64,000 nucleotides of DNA from Mariprofundus ferrooxydans PV-1 (GCF_000153765.1 NZ_DS022294.1:1396049-1460048), one strand, 5' to 3'; positions 36,274 through 44,131 are shown, numbered from the stretch's first letter. The notes: generated by a model not told the origin, from the letters alone. Numbers and translations: made by a program.

Positions 36274-36825
36274 ATGCTTAAAACAATGAAACAACGCTCA
36301 GGTCTGGAAGCGGCATTTGAAAACACGTTATGGTATTCAAGGTGGGCGGTTCTTGTTGCCGTTATTAGCAGCGTGCTGGCTGCGCTGTTGATGTTTTACA
36401 TGGCTGCAGTCGATACCTTTTATACGGTAGATCACCTGGTGACCTACGCCGGCATTGATGACTATGCCGATCGGGGCGAAATCAGGGCTGTTGCGGTTGC
36501 CCAGGTGGTAGAGATCATCGACATCTTTTTGCTGGCTATTGTATTGATGATCTTCGGGCTTGGTCTGTATGAGTTGTATATCAGCAAAATTGATCATGCC
36601 TACGAAGGGGATGATGAGGCTTCGCAACACATGCTTTCAATCACCAGCCTTGATGACCTGAAGTCGCGCCTCGGCAAGGTGATCATGATGATTCTGGTGG
36701 TGAAGTTCTTTGAAATGGCGATTGGCATGGAGGTTGATGACCCACTTACGTTGTTGATGTTCTCCGGCGGAGTGTTGATGACCGGTGCTGCGCTGATGCT
36801 GACGGAGATGGTGCATCGAAAGTAA
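36274..36825 (+). CDS. YqhA family membrane protein (copy 1)
   Basis: 183 residues, UPF0114. About four membrane helices, with RWAVLVAVISSVLAALLMFY first and FLLAIVLMIFGLGLYELYIS in the middle, then the cytosolic SLDDLKSRLGKVIMMILVVKFFEMA. The function of the family is unknown. AGGGGA precedes the start. It is followed by a paralogue 102 bases downstream. The 238-base spacer upstream is AT-rich, with a possible extended -10 (GGTATAAC near 36248) but no identified operator. Confidence 0.88.
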   Translation: MLKTMKQRSGLEAAFENTLWYSRWAVLVAVISSVLAALLMFYMAAVDTFYTVDHLVTYAGIDDYADRGEIRAVAVAQVVEIIDIFLLAIVLMIFGLGLYELYISKIDHAYEGDDEASQHMLSITSLDDLKSRLGKVIMMILVVKFFEMAIGMEVDDPLTLLMFSGGVLMTGAALMLTEMVHRK

Positions 36826-36927
36826 CCGTGGTCTGAGAGATTGTGTGATGAGTGCTGTATCACTGCGTTCGTAATCGTGAATGTATTGTGAGTATATCCG
36901 ATAATGTTGAGAGGGGAGCATGGAAGA

Positions 36928-37527
36928 ATGAATAAAAAATCAATGATTAGTGGGATTTTTGAGAATGGACTGTGGAAAACGCGCTGGGCGGTGCTGGTGG
37001 CGGTTGCATGCAGTATTCTGGCAGCACTGATCATGTTTTACATCTCTGCAGTGGATACCTTTTATGCGGTTAAAATGCAGGCGGATTATTGGCAGCTGGG
37101 CAGTCCGGCTGCCAGAGGCGTGATGCGGGCTGAGGCAGTTGGCCAGGTGGTCAAGGTGATTGATATTTTTCTGCTGGCAATTGTTCTGCTGATTTTCGGG
37201 CTTGGTATCTATGAGTTGTATATCAGTAAAATTGATCATGCTTACGAGGGAGACGATACATCCTCCGAGCATATGCTTTCGGTGTCTAGCCTGGATGATT
37301 TGAAGTCGCGCCTTGGCAAGGTGATTATCATGGTTTTAATTGTGAAGTTTTTTGAGATGGCGATCGGTATGGAGATCGACAGCATGAAAGACCTGCTGGT
37401 TTTCTCCGGTGGTATTCTGCTGATCGGTGGAACGCTCTATATGACAGAGGCTATGGCCCGCAAAAAAGGCGAGTGGAAAACCCGCGCATCCGACCGCATA
37501 GGCACTGTTGAGGATCGGGCCTCCTGA
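36928..37527 (+). CDS. YqhA family membrane protein (copy 2)
   Basis: 199 residues; a tandem paralogue of the preceding gene with near-identical core segments (LLIFGLGIYELYISKIDHAY, SLDDLKSRLGKVIIM, KFFEMAIGME). It diverges in the loop after the first helix and has an added charged C-terminal tail. The ATG at 36928 follows GGAAGA; ATG 36904 is a possible alternative. Two copies suggest a hetero-oligomer or functional divergence. The family function is unknown. Confidence 0.87.
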   Translation: MNKKSMISGIFENGLWKTRWAVLVAVACSILAALIMFYISAVDTFYAVKMQADYWQLGSPAARGVMRAEAVGQVVKVIDIFLLAIVLLIFGLGIYELYISKIDHAYEGDDTSSEHMLSVSSLDDLKSRLGKVIIMVLIVKFFEMAIGMEIDSMKDLLVFSGGILLIGGTLYMTEAMARKKGEWKTRASDRIGTVEDRAS

Positions 37528-37594
37528 CAAGGAAGGCTTCAGAAGCGTTTGTTTACGAAGCTTTCGCCAGCACTGGATAAGCGTTTCTCCGGGT

Positions 37595-37648
37595 TGACGC
37601 ACAACAAATGGGCGCAGGCAGAACAGTGCGCCTACTTGTTGTGCGTCA
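37595..37648. terminator. Large hairpin between convergent genes
   Basis: TGACGCACAACAA (37595-37607) and TTGTTGTGCGTCA (37636-37648) form a perfect 13-bp stem. Inside it GGCGCA/TGCGCC continues as a 6-bp stem around a short loop. It sits between the end of the YqhA copy 2 gene and the end of the Mrp gene and could act as a terminator in both directions, although no T run is present. Confidence 0.55.
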
Positions 37649-37660
37649 GTCCTCTGTCAC

Positions 37661-38737
37661 TTATCCCTGTACCGTAACCGGGATATCGATTTTTCGGCGA
37701 TTGATAATGCTGATCTTGCGAGCAATTTCGCCGGCGAGCTGGCGATAGGCGACAGCCTGTTCGGAGTCGGGGAGGGCAGCAACAACAGGGGTGCCGGAGT
37801 CGGAGAGTTCGCGTATGCGCATATCCAGCGGGATATGGGCCAGTACGCCGGTTTTGTACTCCTGAGCGAGACGGTCGGCACCACCTTCGGCAAAAATCGG
37901 GCTGGACTCGCCGCAATGCGGGCAGATGAACTGACTCATATTCTCCACAATACCGAGCGTAGGCACGTGTACCTCGTTGAACATGTCGATGCCTTTGCGG
38001 CAATCAAGCAGGGCGATGTCCTGTGGGGTGGTAACCATGACTGCGCCGGTTACCGGCACCTTTTGGGTCAGTGTCAGCTGAGCATCGCCCGTACCGGGTG
38101 GCATATCGACAAACAGATAATCCAGTTCACCCCAGGCCACATCTCCCAGCAGTTGGCCCAGTGCACCGGCGACCATGGGGCCGCGCCAGATCATCGCCTT
38201 GTTTTCTTCCACCAGGTAACCGATCGACATGGTTTTGACACCGTAGTTCTCCAGCGGATAAATGGTTTTTCCTTCGACATCTACTTCCGGCCGGAAGCCG
38301 CTTAAGCCCATCATGCGCGGTACAGAGGGCCCGTAAATATCGGCATCAAGCAGACCGACGCGCGCTCCTGTCTGGGCCATGGCCACAGCCAGATTAACGG
38401 ATGTCGTGGATTTGCCTACACCACCCTTGCCGGAGGCGATGGCAATAATATTGGCAATGCCGGGAATGGCGAGCTTGTCGCTGATGCCGGCCGTGACTCT
38501 GGAGGTCATGTTCACATGAACGCGTTCAATGCCTGTCAGTGCCATGACAGCCTCATCGGCCTGACGGCGGAACTCTTCCTTGACCGGGCATGCCGGCGTA
38601 GTCAGCTCGATAGTGAAAGATACGCTGCTGCCATCGATTTTCACGTCCTTGACGAATCCCAGGCTTACGATGTCTTTACCGAAATCCGGATCGATGATTT
38701 GTGATAGTGCTTTCAGTACTGCTGCTTCAGTTGTCAT
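37661..38737 (-). CDS. apbC: Mrp/ApbC iron-sulfur cluster carrier ATPase
   Basis: 358 residues. An N-terminal MIP18/DUF59 domain (residues about 1-85, LSQIIDPDFGKDIVSLGFVK) is followed by the NBP35/Mrp ATPase with deviant Walker A ASGKGGVGKSTTSVNLA and a C-terminal CxxC (FICPHCGES) that holds a bridging [4Fe-4S] cluster. Delivers Fe-S clusters to target proteins in the cytosol. The start is supported by AGAGGAG. The nearby Fe-S-dependent sulfite and APS reductases are plausible but unproven clients. Confidence 0.94.
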   Translation of the reverse strand: MTTEAAVLKALSQIIDPDFGKDIVSLGFVKDVKIDGSSVSFTIELTTPACPVKEEFRRQADEAVMALTGIERVHVNMTSRVTAGISDKLAIPGIANIIAIASGKGGVGKSTTSVNLAVAMAQTGARVGLLDADIYGPSVPRMMGLSGFRPEVDVEGKTIYPLENYGVKTMSIGYLVEENKAMIWRGPMVAGALGQLLGDVAWGELDYLFVDMPPGTGDAQLTLTQKVPVTGAVMVTTPQDIALLDCRKGIDMFNEVHVPTLGIVENMSQFICPHCGESSPIFAEGGADRLAQEYKTGVLAHIPLDMRIRELSDSGTPVVAALPDSEQAVAYRQLAGEIARKISIINRRKIDIPVTVQG

Positions 38738-38786
38738 GCCAGTCTCCTCTGATCGGGTGGAATCGTCATAATCCCGAGTAAAAGTG

Positions 38787-39506
38787 TCAAGTATAAGGGG
38801 AAGAGGTTGCCCCCGTTCCTATCGCCGGTATCCATATCGAAAGCTCCGACAGGGCTGTGCTCTCCAGCAGGTAGCGCTTTTGCTGTACAATGGCTTGTTG
38901 CCGGATCAGTTGCATGAGTTCTCCGTCCTGTTCAGGCATATGATGCTGGCTGTCGGAAACATAGCCCCACATATGATTCAGGGCATTACGCAGTCGTCCG
39001 TTTTGCGGCTCTGGGCGCATGGTTTCTATCATCAGATTAACCAGTCCGCTCATATCATCACGGTATTTGCCATGTGCCACTTCCGAACCAAGGGTGGTGT
39101 AGAGGTGGGGGTCATGAGCCATGACGGAGTATTTATGCTGTGCCCACAGCTGTTGCGTATTGCGGGGAATCGGAATGCGGGCTGAAGTTTCATCGGCCTG
39201 TTTGTCTGCCAGCAGACGGAGCTGATCGACGGGTGTATCAATGAATATATCGGGCCAGGTACCGGGTGGGTTGAACTCCGGAACGGGAGAGTGGTGATTG
39301 TACCCACGCAGCATCATCTCTGATACCAGCAGTTGATGACGCGTGCATAGTGCGGGCAGATGTCCGACCCAGCGCAATGTTTCAGGGTGGCGGGCGTAGC
39401 CCCTTTTACCTTGGCTGATGATATTCACCAGTCCGTGCAGCTCCCTGTGCTCACCGAGCAGGCGTTTTCGGTCCAGGTAGCCGGGGTGCAGATCCCAGAT
39501 GCGCAA
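38787..39506 (-). CDS. Pyr_excise (T4 DenV-like) and DUF1722 domain protein
   Basis: 239 residues, two parts. Residues 1-75 (MRIWDLHPGYLDRKRLLGEH, GYARHPETLRWVGHLP) match the pyrimidine-dimer DNA glycosylase fold of T4 endonuclease V. Residues about 120-215 (YSVMAHDPHLYTTLGSEVAH, LRNALNHMWGYVSD) match DUF1722/YbgA, often linked to photolyases. A role in UV-damage handling is plausible but unproven. The start codon is TTG (39506) with the strong ribosome site GGAGG upstream. Whether the catalytic residues of DenV are complete cannot be judged here. Confidence 0.78.
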   Translation of the reverse strand: MRIWDLHPGYLDRKRLLGEHRELHGLVNIISQGKRGYARHPETLRWVGHLPALCTRHQLLVSEMMLRGYNHHSPVPEFNPPGTWPDIFIDTPVDQLRLLADKQADETSARIPIPRNTQQLWAQHKYSVMAHDPHLYTTLGSEVAHGKYRDDMSGLVNLMIETMRPEPQNGRLRNALNHMWGYVSDSQHHMPEQDGELMQLIRQQAIVQQKRYLLESTALSELSIWIPAIGTGATSSPYT

Positions 39507-39749
39507 CAGTGATTACCTCCGTGGTTTCGTCGCTGCCTCACGCCGGGAAACGGGGCATTTGATGAGGTGTGTGCTGCCCGAGCGATGAGGGTGACGCTAG
39601 CTGTTGCCTGCCGGTCGGGGAAGAGACGTGGTCGCAGAAGATGCTCCCGTCGATACGCTGCGATACAGGGCTTGTCTGGTCGGGTGGAGAAGCGGGGGCT
39701 TGCGTTTTGAAAAAAGAGCATGATAATTCGGCCTCAAATATTAATCCGG

Positions 39750-39877
39750 CTTTATCAAGAGCGGTGGAGGGTGCAGGCCCTGTGATACCGCGGCAACCGG
39801 CCAGAGACTGAAAAACAGTACTCTGGAACATGGTGCCAATGCCTGCCTGAGAGGTTTTACCTCGAGGGAGCGATAAA
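39750..39877 (+). ncRNA. SAM-I (S-box) riboswitch
   Basis: P1 is TTTATC (39751-39756) with GATAAA (39872-39877). The conserved core is seen in order: AAGAG, GGTGGAGGG, GGCCCTGTGATACC, GCGGCAACC, a P3 hairpin CCAGAGACTG/CAGTACTCTGG, then GGTGCCAATGCCTGCC. This is the S-box consensus with few changes. It binds S-adenosylmethionine and here should end transcription before the thrC-like gene. The 243 bases between the DUF1722 gene and this element (39507-39749) hold no recognisable gene; they likely carry the promoter. Confidence 0.92.
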
Positions 39878-39919
39878 TGCGGGTTGTTCGTTTCATGTGC
39901 ATTCGCGCATTATCTGACC

Positions 39920-39951
39920 AGCCTTCGCTTTTATCGCGGAGGCTTTTTTTT
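39920..39951 (+). terminator. Riboswitch-controlled terminator before thrC
   Basis: AGCCTTCGC (39920-39928), loop TTTTATC, GCGGAGGCT (39936-39944), then eight T. The segment TTTATCGC (39930-39937) is complementary to GCGATAAA (39870-39877), the 3' strand of riboswitch P1. With SAM bound, P1 forms and the terminator folds. Without SAM the P1 strand can pair with the terminator and let transcription through. Confidence 0.88.
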
Positions 39952-39982
39952 GCCTGCAAAAGCCGAGAATGGAGATAAACAC

Positions 39983-41221
39983 ATGAACATTGTTCGCGCC
40001 CTGAAGTGCCGTGAGTGTGGCCACGAGTATGAGATTGAGCCCACCCATGTCTGTGAGTTCTGTTTCGGTCCGCTGGAAGTGGTGTATGACTACGACAAGC
40101 TGGAAGGTATATTTACCCGTGAATTGATTGAGTCGCGTCCGCAGACCATGTGGCGTTATAAAGAGCTGCTGCCGATTAATGGCGAGCCGACCGTAGGTGC
40201 CCAGAACGGATTTACGCCACTGGTGCGTGCGAGGCGGCTGGAAAAGGTACTGGGTGTTAAAGAGCTCTATATCAAGAATGACTCGGTTTGCTACCCGACC
40301 CTCTCCTTTAAAGACCGTGTGGTGTCGGTGGCGCTTTCCAAGGCAGTAGAGTTCGGTTTTACGACCGTGGCATGTGCCTCTACCGGCAATCTGGCCGGTT
40401 CAGTGGCGGCCAATGCGGCGGCGGCAGGGCTCGAGTCCTATGTGTTTATTCCGCATAACCTGGAGCAGGGCAAAGTCCTGGGTGCGGGTATTTTCGGCAC
40501 CAAAATCATCGGCATTGAAGGTGAATATGACGATGTGAACCGTCTCTGCTCGGAAGTGGCAGGTAAATACGGCTGGGCATTCGTTAACGTAAATGTGCGC
40601 CCGTTCTATGCCGAAGGTTCCAAGTCGCTGGGTTATGAGGTGATGGAGCAGTTGGGCTGGAAGGCGCCGAAACATGTGGTCGTGCCGATGGCATCGGGCT
40701 CGCTGTGCACCAAGGTGGCGAAATCGATCAAGGAGTTTATCCAGCTGGGGCTTGTCGAAGATAACGGCACGGCCATTTATGGTGCTCAGGCCACCGGCTG
40801 CTCGCCGATTGCGAAGTCTGTGAAAGAGAGTACCGACCTGATTCATCCTGTGCATGCCAACACGATCGCAAAATCGCTGGCAATTGGTAACCCGGCGGAC
40901 GGTTATTATGCCAACCGGATTATTCGCGAATCAGGCGGCTGGGCGGAAGATATCTCCGATGAAGAGGTCGTGGCTGCCATGAAGCTGCTGGCTGAAACAG
41001 AGGGCATCTTTGCTGAAACGGCAGGCGGTGTTACGCTGGGCTGTGCGCAGAAAATGATCGAATCCGGTAAGTTGCCGCGCGATGAGTCCATCGTGCTGTG
41101 CATTACCGGCAATGGTTTGAAGACGCAGGAAGCGGTGGTGGATGCCATACAAAAACCACGTATTATCGGAGCCAGCCTGAAAGAGTTTGATGCGCTGGCC
41201 GAGGCCGATGGTGTAAAATAA
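39983..41221 (+). CDS. thrC: Threonine synthase-like PLP enzyme under SAM control
   Basis: 412-residue fold-type II PLP enzyme of the threonine synthase group with an N-terminal zinc ribbon (CRECG and CEFC). The PLP lysine is in PTLSFKDRVV, the phosphate-binding loop is STGNLAGSVAA, and SLCTK and ITGNGLKTQE are also seen. Family activity is O-phosphohomoserine to threonine. Here a SAM-I riboswitch lies directly upstream, and a CysO-like sulfur carrier and NIL protein lie downstream, so it may instead replace phosphate by sulfide to give homocysteine, which is inference. The ATG at 39983 follows GGAGA; the upstream frame runs through the terminator and is rejected. Confidence 0.85.
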   Translation: MNIVRALKCRECGHEYEIEPTHVCEFCFGPLEVVYDYDKLEGIFTRELIESRPQTMWRYKELLPINGEPTVGAQNGFTPLVRARRLEKVLGVKELYIKNDSVCYPTLSFKDRVVSVALSKAVEFGFTTVACASTGNLAGSVAANAAAAGLESYVFIPHNLEQGKVLGAGIFGTKIIGIEGEYDDVNRLCSEVAGKYGWAFVNVNVRPFYAEGSKSLGYEVMEQLGWKAPKHVVVPMASGSLCTKVAKSIKEFIQLGLVEDNGTAIYGAQATGCSPIAKSVKESTDLIHPVHANTIAKSLAIGNPADGYYANRIIRESGGWAEDISDEEVVAAMKLLAETEGIFAETAGGVTLGCAQKMIESGKLPRDESIVLCITGNGLKTQEAVVDAIQKPRIIGASLKEFDALAEADGVK

Positions 41222-41279
41222 CGGGGCGTTTCCGGACCGTTGAGTGATAACTAAAGTATAAATGACAGGAGTTAAAACA

Positions 41280-41558
41280 ATGAGTATATCTGTTCGTATC
41301 CCTACCCCGCTGCGCAAGCTGACCGGCGGTGCTGATGAAGTTGCTGTAGAGGCGGCCAATATCGGTGAGTTGATTGAAAATATTGAGGCGGCATACCCGG
41401 GTCTGAAAGAGCGGTTGTGTGATGATGCCGGCGAGATTCGCCGTTTCGTCAACGTCTATGTCAACGATGAAGATGTGCGTTTTCTTGATGGCCGTACAAC
41501 AGTGCTGAAAGATGGTGATGAAGTTTCCATTGTACCGGCTATTGCCGGTGGTCGCTGA
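41280..41558 (+). CDS. CysO/MoaD/ThiS-type sulfur carrier protein ending GGR
   Basis: 92-residue beta-grasp protein. The segments [32 protein letters not shown] and [10 protein letters not shown] resemble mycobacterial CysO, a carrier that receives sulfide as a C-terminal thiocarboxylate for cysteine synthesis. It would be activated by the MoeB-like enzyme at 43215-44036. The C-terminus is Gly-Gly-Arg, one residue beyond the usual Gly-Gly, so trimming would be needed to expose the reactive end. AGGAG precedes the start. It is followed by the NIL gene after 91 bases. Confidence 0.88.
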   Translation: MSISVRIPTPLRKLTGGADEVAVEAANIGELIENIEAAYPGLKERLCDDAGEIRRFVNVYVNDEDVRFLDGRTTVLKDGDEVSIVPAIAGGR

Positions 41559-41649
41559 GTCTTTATTTGTATGCATGACTGCTGAACAAGTGCAGGCATT
41601 TGTGCAGTTCTGTCCTTGAGCAGAGATTGTTAATTTCCAGGAGCGGAAT

Positions 41650-41889
41650 ATGAAACTGAGAGTTTATCTGACGTTTAACACAGCTACCGTGCGTGAGCCG
41701 ATCATCTGGAAGCTGGGTAAAACATTTGATGTGATGACCAATATCCGCACTGCGGAAGTGAAAGAGAACACGGGACTGGTCGGGCTGGAGCTGGAAGGCA
41801 AGTCTGATGTGGTTGAGGCCGCCGTGAAATGGCTGACTGAGCAGGGTGTGCATGTCGAACCCATCGAGCAGAATGTCATCGAAGGCTGA
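41650..41889 (+). CDS. NIL-domain protein
   Basis: 79 residues consisting of a single NIL domain: LRVYLTFNTATVREPIIWKL at the start and TGLVGLELEGKSDVVEAAVK in the middle. NIL domains are ACT-like and occur at the end of methionine ABC-transporter ATPases, where they bind methionine, and as partners in archaeal homocysteine formation. Here it stands alone in the SAM-regulated operon. It may sense methionine or assist the carrier-protein pathway; which of these cannot be decided. AGGAG lies upstream. Confidence 0.87.
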   Translation: MKLRVYLTFNTATVREPIIWKLGKTFDVMTNIRTAEVKENTGLVGLELEGKSDVVEAAVKWLTEQGVHVEPIEQNVIEG

Positions 41890-41896
41890 GTAGGTG

Positions 41897-42056
41897 TTCA
41901 CCTCAGAGCAGACAGAGGGAAGGCAAGCGCAGCATAGAAGTGGTGTCTGTTCTGTGGGTTATAAGGGTCGTATTGACTGAAGGGTGAAGGCATACAGCTA
42001 TTGCATGCAGTTGTTGCAGAGACTTAACCATGTCTCTCTGCGTCCACTGCGGTGAA
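41897..42056. repeat. Imperfect palindromic repeat, copy 1 (upstream of cysK)
   Basis: Arm TTCACCTCAGAGCAGACAG (from 41897) and arm TCTCTCTGCGTCCACTGCGG (from 42032, ending GGTGAA at 42056) are imperfect inverted copies separated by about 110 bases. The motif resembles the dispersed TTCACCnCAGAGnnCnCAGAG-type palindromes found between genes in many bacteria. It fills most of the 178-base spacer before cysK. Confidence 0.55.
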
Positions 42057-42067
42057 AAGGAAGGTGA

Positions 42068-43003
42068 ATGATGACGATATATAATAATGCAGCGGAAACT
42101 GTCGGTAATACTCCGTTGATTCGACTCAATCGAATTGGTGCGGGTCTTAATGCCGAGATTGTGGCCAAGTGCGAATTTTATAATCCGTTGAATTCGGTAA
42201 AGGATAGAATCGGCAAGGCCATGATCGAAGCAGCCGAAGCCGACGGCAGTCTGAAAGAGGGTGGCGTTATTGTTGAGCCTACCTCCGGCAATACCGGCAT
42301 TGCGCTGGCGTTTGTCGCCCGTGCCAAGGGCTATCGCTGCATTCTGACCATGCCGGAGTCGATGAGCCTGGAACGTCGCAAGCTGCTGAAGCTGCTGGGG
42401 GCGGAGCTGGTGCTGACCCCGGCGGAGAAAGGCATGAAGGGCGCGATTGCCAGAGCCGCTGAAATTACTGCGGAAACGGACGGGGCATTTATGCCGCAGC
42501 AGTTTGAGAATCCTGCCAACCCTGCAATTCACCGGCTGACCACAGCCGAGGAGATCTGGCGCGATACCGATGGTCAGGTGGATGCACTGGTGGCCGGTGT
42601 GGGTACCGGCGGCACGATCAGCGGTACGGCGGAAGTGCTCAAACAGCGTAACCCTGATTTCAAGGCGTTTGCTGTTGAGCCGACCGATTCTCCGGTGATT
42701 TCCGGTGGCAACCCCGGTCCGCACAAGATTCAGGGTATCGGAGCAGGTTTTATCCCGAAAAACCTGAATGTCGATATTCTCGATGGTGTGGAGCAGGTCA
42801 GTAATGACGAAGCCATGATCATGGCGCGCCGACTCTCTGATGAAGAGGGGATTCCCGGTGGCATATCCTCAGGTGCAGCCGTTACTGCTGCGCTGAAGGT
42901 GGCAGCCCGAGACGATATGAAGGGTAAGCGCATCGTTGTGATTCTGCCGTCGATGGCCGAGCGCTATATGTCTACCGACCTGTTCAAGGGCATAGAAGTT
43001 TAG
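42068..43003 (+). CDS. cysK: Cysteine synthase A (O-acetylserine sulfhydrylase)
   Basis: 311-residue fold-type II PLP enzyme. The PLP Lys is in [16 protein letters not shown], the substrate loop is [22 protein letters not shown] follows, and the glycine loop is [29 protein letters not shown] is characteristic of CysK. Makes cysteine from O-acetylserine and sulfide in the cytosol. It lies inside the sulfate-assimilation block; a second, CysM-type enzyme is encoded at 55772-56713. Two adjacent ATGs (42068 and 42071) follow AAGGAAGG. Confidence 0.93.
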   Translation: MMTIYNNAAETVGNTPLIRLNRIGAGLNAEIVAKCEFYNPLNSVKDRIGKAMIEAAEADGSLKEGGVIVEPTSGNTGIALAFVARAKGYRCILTMPESMSLERRKLLKLLGAELVLTPAEKGMKGAIARAAEITAETDGAFMPQQFENPANPAIHRLTTAEEIWRDTDGQVDALVAGVGTGGTISGTAEVLKQRNPDFKAFAVEPTDSPVISGGNPGPHKIQGIGAGFIPKNLNVDILDGVEQVSNDEAMIMARRLSDEEGIPGGISSGAAVTAALKVAARDDMKGKRIVVILPSMAERYMSTDLFKGIEV

Positions 43004-43170
43004 GTTTATAAGTAGTTGAAAATTTACCGCACAGGAGTAACGGGCGCAGGGTAAATGCACAGCAATGTTATTGAAAATGTGTTGCTATGCGTTGTCGTCT
43101 GGAAACCTTCAGTCGGTGTAAATAAGTACCCTCAAAGTGCACAGTGGCAGTTTAGAATTCAAAGGTTGAA

Positions 43171-43206
43171 TTCACCTGTGGCCCCTGTGCTCTCTGTGGT
43201 GAAAAA
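43171..43206. repeat. Palindromic repeat, copy 2 (upstream of moeB)
   Basis: TTCACC (43171-43176) and GGTGAA (43198-43203) flank CCCCTGTGCTCTCTGT, the same CTCTGTGGTGAAAAA end seen in copy 1 and related to copy 3. It ends just before the moeB ribosome site. The rest of the 211-base spacer shows no gene; an earlier TTTACCGCACAGG near 43023 may be a decayed opposite arm. Confidence 0.45.
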
Positions 43207-43214
43207 GAGGTTTT

Positions 43215-44036
43215 ATGATTGATTTTACAGAAGAACAGATTGAGCGCTATTCGCGCCATATTATTTTGCCGGAAGTGGGTGCCGAGGGGCAGTCGAAGCT
43301 GCTCGAGTCGAAGGTGTTTATGATCGGTGCAGGGGGGCTGGGCTCGCCTGTGGCCTATTATCTGGCAGCTGCCGGTGTAGGCACGATTGGCATTGCCGAT
43401 GCCGATGTTGTGGATCTCTCCAATCTGCAACGGCAGATCATTCATAACCAGGACCGCGTTGGTATGCCCAAGGTGGAGAGTGCGCGTGAAACCATGCAGG
43501 CGCTGAACCCGGATGTGAAGGTCAATACCTACAACTACTTCATTACCGAAGAGAACGTGCGTGAAATTATCCGTGACTACGATCTGATTATCGATGGCTG
43601 CGACAATTTTCCGACCCGTTTTCTGGTCAATGATGCCTGCTATTTCGAAAAGAAACCGCTGATCTCAGGTGCGATGTTCCGTTTCGAGGGACAGGTGGCG
43701 ACATTCAAGCCGCATCAGCAGAAGGGCGCGCCGTGTTACCGCTGTCTCTACCCTGAGCCGCCACCGGCAGGGCTCGTCCCTTCCTGTTCAGAGGCAGGCA
43801 TTCTCGGCGCACTGGCCGGTGCCGTGGGTACCATTCAGGCTGTTGAGGCGGTGAAAGAGCTGCTCGGTATCGGTGATTCGCTGGCCGGCAAACTGATGGT
43901 GTTTGATGCGCTGCGCATGGAGTGGAAAAAGCTGAAGCTGCACAAGGATCCGGGTTGCCCGCTGTGCGGCGAGAACCCGACGATTACCGATCTCGTTACC
44001 TACGAGCAGGCGTGTGAGCTGAAGTTCGGCGAATAA
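43215..44036 (+). CDS. moeB: MoeB/ThiF-family sulfur-carrier adenylyltransferase
   Basis: 273-residue E1-like enzyme. It has an ATP-binding VFMIGAGGLGSPVAYYLAAA, DADVVDLSNLQRQI, the zinc sites CYRCLYP and CPLCG, and a catalytic-Cys region SCSEAGILG. It adenylates the C-terminal Gly of a beta-grasp carrier, here most likely the CysO-like protein in the same operon. It has no rhodanese domain, unlike MoeZ of actinobacteria, so sulfur must come from elsewhere, possibly the TusA domain of the next gene product. AAAGAGG precedes the ATG. Confidence 0.92.
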   Translation: MIDFTEEQIERYSRHIILPEVGAEGQSKLLESKVFMIGAGGLGSPVAYYLAAAGVGTIGIADADVVDLSNLQRQIIHNQDRVGMPKVESARETMQALNPDVKVNTYNYFITEENVREIIRDYDLIIDGCDNFPTRFLVNDACYFEKKPLISGAMFRFEGQVATFKPHQQKGAPCYRCLYPEPPPAGLVPSCSEAGILGALAGAVGTIQAVEAVKELLGIGDSLAGKLMVFDALRMEWKKLKLHKDPGCPLCGENPTITDLVTYEQACELKFGE

Positions 44037-44042
44037 AGATTT

Positions 44043-44115
44043 AACCATCAAGGCACAGAGGCACAAGAATAACCCTTTTTCAGGATTTTCTTTGTGGCTT
44101 TGTGCCTTTGTGGTT
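44043..44115. repeat. Palindromic repeat, copy 3 (upstream of sulfite reductase gene)
   Basis: AACCATCAAGGCACAGAGG (44043 onward) and CTTTGTGCCTTTGTGGTT (ending 44115) are imperfect inverted arms of about 27 bases around a 16-base centre. The AACCACnAAGnCACnAAG-type palindrome is a known kind of dispersed intergenic element in many bacterial genomes. It fills the whole spacer between moeB and the sulfite reductase gene. Confidence 0.75.
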
Positions 44116-44131
44116 CCCAGAGGTTAAGAAC

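Noticed and set aside
39884..39982. N-terminal extension of the thrC-like frame
   Set aside because: The added codons run through the riboswitch terminator; the start at 39983 has a proper ribosome site and matches the family N-terminus.
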